Source: Setoptus koraiensis (Eukaryota > Arthropoda). Taken from it: 64,000 nt of DNA. The stretch covers positions 1,116,001 to 1,180,000 of the forward strand of contig CM106586.1 in the NCBI GenBank assembly GCA_048013815.1. The letters are read 5' to 3'. Under the pieces are notes generated by a model that made no database searches, was not told where the DNA came from, and worked only from the letters and a program-made list of their open reading frames with translations. The position numbers and the translations under genes are program-made. Below are positions 22,064 to 31,748 of this stretch, piece by piece. Numbering within the stretch: position 1 is the stretch's first letter; each line of letters starts with the position of its first letter.

Positions 22064-22253
22064 AGATTGAGAGCTAAAAGAATACACTATTCTTAAGCCC
22101 ACGTTTTTTGAAATTTTTGCAATATTGACATGAATTTTTTTTATCTTTTAGAATTACTAGGCTATCATCGTAAAAAAAAATTGTTGTCAGTATTGCAAAA
22201 ATTTCAAAAAACGTGGGCTTAAGAATAGCGTATTCTTTTAGCTCTCAATCTGG
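22062..22253. mobile_element. Hairpin MITE with 69-bp arms
   Basis: Arms 22062-22130 and 22185-22253 are inverted copies with only about two mismatches, separated by 54 bp of A/T-rich spacer. The 5' arm starts CCAGATTGAGAGCTAAAAG. It abuts or slightly overlaps the right end of element A. The near-identity of the arms suggests a recent origin or gene-conversion upkeep. Confidence 0.85.
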
Positions 22254-22417
22254 AGAGTTCAGAAAAGCTATAGTCAAGTCAATTCGAGTGTCATGCCAAA
22301 GAGGTTTACCTTGTAAGCTATGACACTGTTCAAATTTTTGCGTGCCCTTGGCTACGCTGATTGTGTGTGTGATAGCTGAGAGCATGTGCATCCTCAGCTA
22401 TCACACAGTACAGTTAT

Positions 22418-22808
22418 GGGGTGTTGTAGCGATTAGTGCCCCAGTCTGATTTCAATGAAACTTCACACCAGAATACGAGGTCGCAGGCCAAGTTCTCAGA
22501 CCCATCGCATACTCGTTCCTTAGCAAATCGGAGCTCCAATTTCTCCACTTCCGGTCTTCTTACGTCAAATATATCTGTACATCTGGGAAACCGGAAGTCG
22601 AACAGGGCTGAAAATTATGCCATCATATCCAGCGTGGTCAGTTACGTCCCTCTGGTGAGTTTCAGACCTCTAGCTCGAACTTCATGTGAAACCGGAACCA
22701 GAAGTTTCCGCACTTCCGGACCCACTTCTCCTGTCTATTTGGGTCAAGATGTACTCGTACCGGAAGTTTCATCAAAATCGGAGCGGGGCACTAATCGCTA
22801 CAACAACC
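22418..22808 (+). mobile_element. TIR element B (short MITE)
   Basis: TIRs GGTGTTGTAGCGATTAGTGCCC and its inverse at the right end (…CACTAATCGCTACAACAACC). About 390 bp. It keeps the left 50 bp and right ~250 bp of the family and lacks the GC-rich core, so it looks like an internal-deletion derivative. The 8-bp flanks are similar but not identical. Confidence 0.8.
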
Positions 22809-22879
22809 AGAATTTTCTCACTGAAGAAGAAACGAAAGAGGCTGTATTGACATTCTTCGAGTCAAAACCTGAAGAGTTT

Positions 22880-23751
22880 GGGTGTTGTAGCGAATAGTGC
22901 CACACTCAGATTTCCACCAAACTTCACACATGGGGCCCTTAGGGCCCCCAAACAACGGATTCGCTGGTCCGGAAGTGCGGAAACTTCCGGTTCCGGTTTT
23001 ACACAAAATTCAAGCTAGAGCTATGGAACTTTATATGCAGCAGGATATGAACATTCTGAGTACAATGAAGTTCGTTGTACTTGTGTGCGGCTTCCGGTTG
23101 CGGAGATATTCAGGAAAAACCGCGCGGGTATCCCGCTCGGGACGAAGCATCCGCGCGCACGAGTAAATACGTGCGCCCTAGAGGCTCCGATATGTCGCCA
23201 CACAAGATGGCACAGCGCTAGATCTGTGCTTGAATCATGTTCCGAGGCTTTCAACATTTCTTCTAGTCTCTTACTCTCGTCTATGGTTTGCAGTCATGTG
23301 AGCGGAGGGCTGAGGGCGAAGCCCGAAACCCGAAGCGCTCATCTACCCTACCCGAAGGGTTCCCGTCGCACGCAGTCGTCGCGGGAGCGACGACGGAGAT
23401 GTGACGGCCTCCAAATTACGAGGCCGCAGGCCGAGTTCTCAGACCGATCGCAGGTTCATACCCGAGTGCAGCGAAGCTGAAATTCGTCAACTTCCGGTCT
23501 TCCAAACCAATAAATATGCCGATATCTCGAGAACCGGATATCGCACCGAGCTGAAAATTATGCCATCGTGTTTAGCGTCTTTTGGAACGCTAGTATGGTG
23601 AGTTTTAGACCTCTAGCTCCAACTTGAGGTAAAACCGGAACCGGAAGTTTCCGCACTTCCGGACCACTTTTTTCGTTCTATTGAGGTCAATATGAACCTA
23701 TACCGAAAGTTTCATCAGAATCTGAGTGTGGCACTATTCGCTACAACAACC
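22880..23751 (+). mobile_element. TIR element C with 8-bp target duplication
   Basis: 872 bp. Terminal inverted repeats begin GG(G/T)TGTTGTAGCGAATAGTGCC and extend about 30 bp. Flanked by the perfect duplication AAGAGTTT (22872-22879 and 23752-23759). An 8-bp duplication is typical of hAT-like and P-like transposition. The interior carries inverted CGGAAGTGCGGAAACTTCCGG blocks and a GC-rich core with a GTCGTCGC-GGGA-GCGACGAC hairpin. No transposase ORF, so non-autonomous. Confidence 0.85.
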
Positions 23752-23759
23752 AAGAGTTT

Positions 23760-24150
23760 TATAAAAAGGGTATCGATGAGCTCAGAACTCGTTTAAAACG
23801 TGTAATAGAGCTAGAAGGAGAGTATGCCGAAGACTAGCGAATTTCATTACTGTACGATACATCCATTGGATAAAGTTTAAGACTTTATCGACGACCGATA
23901 CGATCAATAAAGTACATAAAATTACTTTAACATTAGGACGCCAAGGTATATTCTCAGGCTCTGCAGCCATAAACTGTCTTAGAATAATAGACCGATAACA
24001 ACTTTTGGCGCACTCTGTATATTATATTATATTTATTATTATTATTATTTAAATACTTGTACTAATCTGCGGCTTCTGTTTCAAGCCACAATTACATAAT
24101 CTTGTCGATTTCATACATATTCTGATAGTAGTTAGTTCTGAGACAACTAA
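23760..24150. other. Spacer and HSF 3' UTR
   Basis: AT-rich sequence with no coding exon seen. TTTATT/AATAAA-type motifs around 24030-24060 probably end the HSF mRNA on the minus strand. Confidence 0.5.
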
Positions 24151-25676
24151 TCAGGGCCAATACGTAGCCACTAAATCATCCGTCGAGGAACTATTGGTGT
24201 TCGAGCTGGTGTTGAAACTTGATGAATACACATCATCCTGATCCAGACTGAACAATTGCTGATGCTGAAATCTCATGGTCATATTGTTCAACTGATTAGT
24301 AGTCATTTGGTCCATGTGACTCTGCACTTGTTGCTGTTGATGTTGGTGGTGCTGAAATTGAACCTGTTGTTGTTGTTGTTGTTGTTGGTGTTGTTGGTGT
24401 TGTTGTTGTTGTTGCTGATGATGTTGGTGTTGATGTTGTTGTTGATGGTATTGTTGAAGCGGCAAAGGTGGTAAACAATGGCCGCAACAACAACTCGCAT
24501 CATTGGCAACTAGATTAGGTGAAGTTGTCGTGGCAACAACATTTATATTTGTTTGTTCTTGTTGTTGATTGACATGAACATTATTACTGTAATCATTATT
24601 ACTATTAATATAACTACTTCCGGGACTTTCAATGCTGTAAGCCGGACTCATATTAAAAGTGTTTGTGTTGCTACTGCTGTTCGCCTTATTATTCTGCTGT
24701 TCGGCTTGATCCAAATACAATACAATCTGTTGATGTTGTTGTTGCTGCTGTTGCTGTTGCCGTTGTTTATGCTGCTGTTGGTATTGACGACGTCGTTTTA
24801 AACTCATCGAAGATTGCGAACAGTCCTCCTCTTTCTTGATCTTCTTATCTATTGTCGTTACCACATAAGTGCGTTGTTTTGTTTTGTATGAATTAATTAA
24901 GTTGATTAAAATAAATAAAACAACACAATCTAATTAGATAGAACCATTCAGATTGCTTTTGAACTAGTGTCGCCACTTACCTGTTGATGAGACCAATGTC
25001 AGAAATTGTATTACTCGCTCCACTACCTTCTGTTGTTTCTGATGTCTGGCCCGTAATAAATCCACTTCTCTCCATAAAGTTTTTTTTTCAATGTGCATAT
25101 CATCCAATATTGAACTCTGCAATTCTCTAATAGATTTAACATCCGAGATCATGGCTCTCACCTCGTCGCAAAAGGACCCATTGGCCATCAAATGGTGAGC
25201 CACCTTAAAGGAGTTGCTCTATATCATTTCAATAATAATGATTGTAACAGTGTGATCCAATATTTGTGATGTCGCACGGTCTGAAGTAAATGCACAATAT
25301 AAGGATGAACGAAAAAGATGAATCAGATCAAATGAAAATTGTTGATATCAGGGTCGGCATAACAGCATCCAATCAAATTCAACTTACCATTCATTGATTC
25401 ATTTCAATAATGTTGAGATTCAGCCCATAACAACGGGAACGAAAAAAAGGTGGTTGTTATATGGCCGGTAAGCTCAACAAAAAAGAAATCAAACAATATG
25501 TGTAGTAAGTATATGTAAGTGTATAGGCATTTCGTTGAGTCGCCGTGTAAAACAAATCAGCCATGATAATAGTATACATTTATCACCAGTCAATTGGCAT
25601 CATTGTGTCAGTCGCATTATCAAGACGAATCACCCAATTATAAGACCATTACAAAATAATGTTCCATGTTTGGAAT

Positions 25677-25715
<39 letters not shown>

Positions 25716-28700
25716 GTGAAGTGATGATTGGTTTGACGATTGCAAAGATATGGAATAGAATTTATTTCATGTTCGTTAGTACGAGTATATTACGTATTAA
25801 GTAGATACGTTATAATGAGAAGTATCTCAATTTGAATAGTCTCCATCAATTGATTAGGCCCCAAGTGATATCACTTACCTTGCGTTTGATATCCGCTATT
25901 TTGCGCTCATTGTCACGCATAAAATTAACATGATAAAAATGAGCCATCTCAGGTGAAATTGTACGTTGGTCGCGTTTTTTCATATCATTGGTACAATTGT
26001 TAGATAATTTACGGAAACCGTCTGCAAATGATCGAATAAGTCGTCGTGGATACGCGTGGAGAGCATACTTATTAGCCTATCTATCGCGAAGACGTGCATT
26101 TGGGTCATCGTGGTCATCAACATCATCGAGGTCAGCGCAATCAATAAGTTAATTGTTAGTTTACCACCCCCTGTAAACAAGATACTTACACATATTGAGC
26201 TGACGTATAAAACTGGCCATATTGCCGTGCTTGAAATACAGAGGCAACAATTCTTTTGCAAATCGTGTCTGATTGATTATGATGAAACTGCATCCGCTCT
26301 GCGTGAGCCATTGTTCATATTACATTGTGCAATTGGATGTGTAAGATAATCGATTAAAAGATTAAGATAAACAATTAATAAACTGTCTTTTGAGTCAGTT
26401 TGGTTCGGATTACACATCCAGATCGTATGTGACGCATAGCGAAAGAATATGCCTTCTCCGCATACAGAAGTTTAAGCTCAAAGAATTACTAATCACGGTT
26501 GGTACAAGCATTATGATTAACGGAACGCTAGAAAAAAGAAACGGCATGCCAATTTGAGGAGCGCTTGAATCATTAGTTAATCTGATTCCTTTTGGAATTG
26601 AGTAGCATATTACATGTGCATATTACATATTACATGTGCCAGCGAGAGTTTAATTGTGAAATCGCCATTGAAAGAATAAGAGCAACACAAGATAGTGTGT
26701 TCAAAAAGCTGAACAAATAATCATCACGTGCATGACCACGATGTGGGCAGAGGCCGTCATGGAATTGTCGGCCGTTGTTGAAATGTCTAATATGATCCCA
26801 ATCTATCCACACTAATCACCCCGGGCCAATACATGTGACATGATCTAATCTACATGTGACATTTGTTGTTCTTTGTCACCGAGCTAGGGTGATGTTGGCC
26901 GAAACGTTGTCGTTGTTGTTGTCTGGGTGTTGTAAGTCGCTGTTATGATTGATTATCAGTGCTAATTACTCATAGCTTTGTTTGCGAGGCACATTATCAA
27001 ACACGAGACAACAGACACCAACAACAAATTGCTTCTTGTTAGGCCATGGTTGAAATCGAAAGATTTGTCGACTAGATCTACTGCCTATATGTCAGTAAGA
27101 TTTGCACGATCTTTAGCTATAGAATCTGGCCTATCGTGTACAAATAAGTGATCTAATAGCGAGCTACTACGCAAATATACGGGAAACACACTAGCTTAAT
27201 TAGATTATCATAAAACTCTTATTAAGTTTTGTTGTCGCCATTATAGACTCGCAACTGTCAGTTTAATCATGCTCTATTAGTAATAAAAAAGTTATTGCTA
27301 ATAAGTAACATTTCGACAACTAGTGTAGTCGGCTTGTTTGCTTTCGATTGTATAAGCGGTTTAGCCGACAACGACAACAACAACAACAATAAGACGAACA
27401 ATTTAGGCCGACCTAACCGTCCGTCACCTGTCCAATGACAGACTTTTGGGCTTGTCTCTGTCGCTTGCAGCCGCCTTTTTTTTTTCTCTCTCTCTCTCTC
27501 TCTCCTTTCGGTTGTTGTCGGCTCGTCAGTCGACAACAAAAATATAAATCAGATGATCCTCGTGGTCATAAACGTGACGACCATTTGAGCGGCCTAAAGA
27601 AGTACCTATCTTTTAGTTAACGACATAAACGATAGAGGGCGCTCATTAGAAATGGCAAGCTAGCAGAGATGATCGTCACGTTTGCAGTACACGTGCCTCA
27701 AAAGTGGCCCATTATGAATAGTTTACGCGTGAATATCGGCAACTTTTCACACGGCTCACACATGTGCAGGTTGGCTGGTCATGATTTTGTGAATATTGTC
27801 CAGTTGTCAAGACACTGTCCAATATATCCATTGGTCTGTGAGGCACATTGTGTAGTATGAGTAGTTGATTTTTTCGACTTGTCGTGGGCTCAAACTTGTC
27901 AACATTATCAAGTATTGATTTCTGAGAGAAATTGTTTTTACAAAAAATAGTTTTGAACTTGGCGCGCCACTCGATTTGGTCGAAACACATTTAAGCTTGT
28001 GAGAATTGTTTGCGCACTATCACAAACAACCTTATTACACCTGTAACATACTCGTGCAACACATGTGTCCATTGTTGTTACTTTTTGTTTGCAAGTGTAT
28101 CAAGTATCCAGAGAAAAATTGTAATTATTATTTATTTACACTGTTTTATATCGAGGATTCCCAGGATTTATATTTCTAATATCTGACCATCGTTATTGTT
28201 GTTGTTGTTGTTGTAAGAGTGTATTCGAGCGTAACTACTAGAGATAGTAGATTTATCGCTTATCATAGTTACCCGACAAGATATTCAATATGCAAACAAA
28301 TGGAGAGACAGAAGATCCAAGACAAATTCAACTTTTTGAGACCATGGAAAAGAAACAAGAGGAATGCCTAATGTTGTTGAGGAATTCCCTCATGGAAACC
28401 GATTGGAGGAAGAATGTATCAAATTTGTGTCGCGGCTACATAATGGACCAAGACTTAGACAGAGTGAGTCTCGAGGAAATTGTTGAGAAAGTTCTCCCAC
28501 AGGCAAGAGCTGCCATTCCAAAGCCAATTGAAGATGAGGTTATGTACAAAATAAGAACTGCACTAGAGAATGGACTTGTAGATCAATGTACACAACCAAA
28601 ACAATAGCCATAGTTAAACAATCACGAGGACATACACGACAACAATCTATACATCAATAAAACAAACTATTGCTTACCTCACTCCAGCAGACCATATCAT

Positions 28701-28872
28701 CGTAAGCTTTATCGTCCACAAGGCGCCATAATTTGCTCAAGAAAGCGGTAATATTTGTTGTTGATTGATTGGAACTTCCGCTGCTGCTCCTACAGCTGCT
28801 ACTACTACTGCTTGATTGTTCCCTTTCGCAAGGTGATGATGTCGATGATGAGTACATCGAAGGTTGGGGCAT
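24151..28872 (-). CDS. Hsf: Heat shock transcription factor (HSF), 5 exons
   Basis: Exons on the minus strand: 28872-28678, 26298-26190, 26021-25879, 25203-24981 and about 24848-24151, 455 residues in all. The DNA-binding domain is split over exons 1-3: [12 protein letters not shown]…CWSE, then [33 protein letters not shown], then YGFRKL…IKRK (all joins keep frame). Exon 4 holds the HR-A/B trimerisation coiled coil ([27 protein letters not shown]). Exon 5 is a Gln/His/Asn-rich activation-type tail with CAG/CAA runs. HSF trimerises on stress and activates chaperone genes through nGAAn arrays. The wing of the domain is short and divergent, and the usual hydrophobic HR-C is not obvious. The exon 5 acceptor is weak; an alternative ~80 nt upstream also keeps frame. 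ENY2 lies within the 2.4-kb intron 1 on the other strand. Confidence 0.9.
24361..24463 (+). repeat. TTG/CAA polyglutamine repeats in HSF exon 5
   Basis: Interrupted (TTG)n on the plus strand encodes the Gln/His-rich tail of HSF on the minus strand. A second, shorter run lies at 24731-24780. Confidence 0.8.
25683..25713. repeat. GT microsatellite in HSF intron 3
   Basis: About fifteen GT units within the 675-bp intron. Confidence 0.9.
28290..28607 (+). CDS. ENY2: ENY2 (Sus1/e(y)2), SAGA DUB and TREX-2 subunit, nested in HSF intron 1
   Basis: A single-exon, 105-residue protein. ENY2 is the small helical adaptor of the SAGA deubiquitinase module and the TREX-2 mRNA-export complex. The match covers nearly the whole family length: a helix with [17 protein letters not shown] (human equivalent LRAKLIECGWKDQL), then C…YIM…[23 protein letters not shown] and a terminal helix [11 protein letters not shown] (human GRALVPDSV…LQRIRTFL). 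An N-terminal ~20-residue acidic leader is divergent. It lies head-on to HSF exon 1, whose splice donor is only 71 nt past the ENY2 stop. AATAAA at about 28655-28660 implies the ENY2 3' end reaches HSF exon 1. The lack of introns and the nesting suggest either retroposition or intron capture. Confidence 0.88.
   Translation: MQTNGETEDPRQIQLFETMEKKQEECLMLLRNSLMETDWRKNVSNLCRGYIMDQDLDRVSLEEIVEKVLPQARAAIPKPIEDEVMYKIRTALENGLVDQCTQPKQ
28655..28660 (+). terminator. Poly(A) signal of ENY2
   Basis: AATAAA about 50 nt after the ENY2 stop and ~20 nt before the HSF exon 1/intron 1 border on the opposite strand. Confidence 0.6.
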
Positions 28873-29500
28873 TGTAGATAAACTCCTCTTAATCTCTCTC
28901 TTTCTCTCTCTCCCTCTGTCAGTCTCTGGTTGGATAGTTTTGCTCGGTAATGATTACAATATTGTGTGTGTGTATATTCTAATGCATACCCTATCACTGG
29001 TGACGGGACTGAATGTTTACGGTTGTATCAAACTGAATTGTATGTCAACATTGCAGGCTATTGAACAGGTGTCTTGGTTTAATTGACTGATTAAATGGTC
29101 CCTCTTTGTGTTAGGCACTAATTGTTGATTGACTGTTTATTGATACTATTTGCGAGTTGGTTATCATGTTGGTTTATGGTTGGTGGGACAGTGTTACATA
29201 AAGAGAGTAGTGGGTTAGTTGTTGTATCTCTCCTGAGTGATTTGTTAGTAAATTGTGTTATGGAAGAAGTTTGCAAGAGCAGTTTAGTTAGTTGACATCT
29301 AGTTGCGATAGATGTTGTTGTCGTCGTTGCTACTATTGCAGTGGTGATGATTATAATTCGTACACAACCACTATACGATTTGCAATAGTTTACTGTACCG
29401 TAAAGCAAAGTAGTAGTTGTAGTGTATTAGTAATAGTGGTAGTAGTAGTAGATAGTATGGAAAGTAGAAGGCAGATGACACTGTCGAGATAGCGACTGAT

Positions 29501-29580
<80 letters not shown>

Positions 29581-30430
29581 TGATTGCCGCTGGTGGCACC
29601 TCGAACTTAGGCTACACTAAATACAAATGTTCAGCCTCGTGACTAATAATACACTAATGCGAAACATTATTGCTACTCTTATACCTGCTTTTGTGATGAG
29701 CCTGGACCAGTTCATTTGGCCTAATCTATCTACCTTTTGATTCGCCCCTCACAGGTCCCTCTCCCTCTCAAACACACACACACTCATCTATCGCTTCGTT
29801 TCATCCTTATTTCGTAGTCCCCTCGCCCATTGATACAGTTACATAATACGCTGATGATTTCTGTTAGTTAAGTCGGCCAGTTTGTATTAAGCTAGCTGTT
29901 CGCTGGGCTACACTAGCGCACAGAAAAGCGAGAGTCGATACAATTCACCAGTTGTCAGTATAAAGAGATAATCTCTAATAAACAAAAAGTTGTAGTGGTT
30001 TGCTGCTGGATTCCTTTTGCTATTTGCACACTGTAGATAATTTTGTGTTTAAAAAATCCAATCAATCAGCCATACAACTCATTCAATCATTCATGATTGG
30101 TGGTGCTGCACAGGCACATTCATATAGACACACTAACAACTTAGTAGTGTTTTTGAGTGTATTTATTTCAATATTTTCATCGTTTATTATTATTATAATT
30201 AGTTTTAATTTAATGATTTGAACCCACTACTACTACTACAGCATGGAGAGTAAGTAAGATACATCATCGTAATGCAAATTCAACAAATCTTCACTAACTC
30301 TACACTTTAATCTTGGTTCTTTTTTATTTGTCTAAAGACCCCTGTGATTACTTTATGCTTCTTATGGCCTTTAGTGCTAGTGTTTCATAATTCACTTTGT
30401 GTTCACTTTAAGTTTACTTGGTTGGTTCCG
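28873..30430. other. Intergenic: HSF 5' region and desaturase 3' flank
   Basis: No exon recognised. GA-rich tract at ~28890-28925 next to the HSF 5' end (GAGA-like on one strand), then T/G-rich DNA and a large composite microsatellite at 29503-29577. Confidence 0.5.
29503..29577. repeat. Composite (TC)n(AC)n microsatellite
   Basis: About 14 TC units followed directly by about 22 AC units, with no interruptions. Confidence 0.95.
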
Positions 30431-30436
30431 TTTATT
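30431..30436 (-). terminator. Poly(A) signal of the desaturase gene
   Basis: TTTATT on the plus strand (AATAAA on the minus strand) ~33 nt beyond the desaturase stop. Confidence 0.5.
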
Positions 30437-30468
30437 GTGTGTGTTGTCTAATAATCTAGCGAACCAAG

Positions 30469-31497
30469 TTATTCGTTTGGTCCATAGGGGCCTAGATCGT
30501 CGCCAGTGCGAAGTTTTCTCTGTTTGATCATATCGGCCTTGACCACTTTACGTTCATAGGCCCATCCAATGGCCGACATTGCGTCAATGAAAACTTTTGT
30601 GATGTTCAATTCATAGCCTAATTCACTGGTTGCATAATCCCAAGGGAAAGTGTGATGGTAATTGTGGAAACCTTCGCCTAGAGCAGCCAACGAGACACCT
30701 CTGTTTTCCGAAGGATTGATGTTTTTATCGTAGGGTCGTCTGCCCCACATGTGAGCGGCTGAATTAACTAGCCAAGTGGCGTGCAATGTGACAGCATAAC
30801 GTAACAATGCACAAACATAGAAAGCATTATATAGCGATTCGTTCCACAAGTAGTAGGGTATTAATGTGGGCACAACAAAGCATGTAATGGTCATCAATAT
30901 CAGGTAGTAATGATGTTGAAATCTGACAATTGGATCTGCCCACAAGTCGCTCAAATCAATGGTCTTGCCCTTGCTTTGTACCTGTGGATGTTTTCTGCAC
31001 AGTAGCCAGCCAACATGCGAAAAAAAGAATCCCCTTGTTGCGTCATGCGGATCAGCATCTGTTTCGCTAAATTTGTGATGTGTTCTATGATCGCGCGACC
31101 ATTCATAGATGGAATTTTGGAAAGCCAATGTTTGAAAGCAGCACAACACTATTCTCAGGGGCCATTTTGCCTTGTATGACCTATGTGACCAGAGGCGATG
31201 CGCGCCGGCTGTAATACCAAGGCCACCTAAATTGTAGAGAATATAAGCGAGTATTGTTGTTTTAATTTGTGCTGATGTAAATATTAGCTTGAGGCCTACT
31301 AGTGCCCCTAAATGCAGTGCGCTCATTAATATAACATTGCGCCAGACTATTCGAACGGGTCGTCTGTCCTTGGGACTTTTGATGGTCAAATGCTGATGTT
31401 GTAATGATTTGAATGGTGACAGTCCCTCTTCTGGTTGCAATTGTTCGGGTAGCTCATGCTCGTGTTCGTGTTCGATGGATCTCGAGTGAGGCGGCAT
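30469..31497 (-). CDS. Delta-9 acyl-CoA (stearoyl-CoA) desaturase, intronless
   Basis: A complete 342-residue enzyme in one exon. It inserts a cis double bond at C9 of saturated acyl-CoA in the ER membrane, using cytochrome b5 electrons and a di-iron centre. The three histidine boxes are intact: HRLWSH (100-105), HRTHH (137-141) and HNYHH (278-282), with the extra ligand His in NSAAHMWG (H249). Four membrane helices are visible as two hairpins (about 53-95 and 197-245). Other family marks are NSIYEWSRDHRTHH, ADPHDATRGFFFSHVGW and the C-terminal GYELN region. No cytochrome b5 domain, as usual for animal enzymes. The His/Glu-rich N-terminus (EHEHEH) is specific to this protein. The absence of introns suggests a retro-copy origin, but the reading frame is fully maintained. 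Confidence 0.96.
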   Translation of the reverse strand: MPPHSRSIEHEHEHELPEQLQPEEGLSPFKSLQHQHLTIKSPKDRRPVRIVWRNVILMSALHLGALVGLKLIFTSAQIKTTILAYILYNLGGLGITAGAHRLWSHRSYKAKWPLRIVLCCFQTLAFQNSIYEWSRDHRTHHKFSETDADPHDATRGFFFSHVGWLLCRKHPQVQSKGKTIDLSDLWADPIVRFQHHYYLILMTITCFVVPTLIPYYLWNESLYNAFYVCALLRYAVTLHATWLVNSAAHMWGRRPYDKNINPSENRGVSLAALGEGFHNYHHTFPWDYATSELGYELNITKVFIDAMSAIGWAYERKVVKADMIKQRKLRTGDDLGPYGPNE

Positions 31498-31680
31498 GAT
31501 GTCTGGCTATATTAGTCGGTCACTATATTTCGTAGGTGCGCTGTTGGCGTCGCTGGGTCTGCTGATCTATTGACGTGGTCTATCGTTTTGTCTTGTCGTG
31601 TCGCTTCTTCTTCTCCAATTTATAATAATTTAATTTGTGTATGAAACGACTAATAGATGCCAACGTTAATGTAACATTTA

Positions 31681-31687
31681 CATATAT

Positions 31688-31730
<43 letters not shown>

Positions 31731-31748
31731 GATATTTTTATATATATA
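31681..31748. repeat. TA microsatellite
   Basis: Alternating TA with a few C/G interruptions, ~190 bp upstream of the desaturase start codon. Confidence 0.9.
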
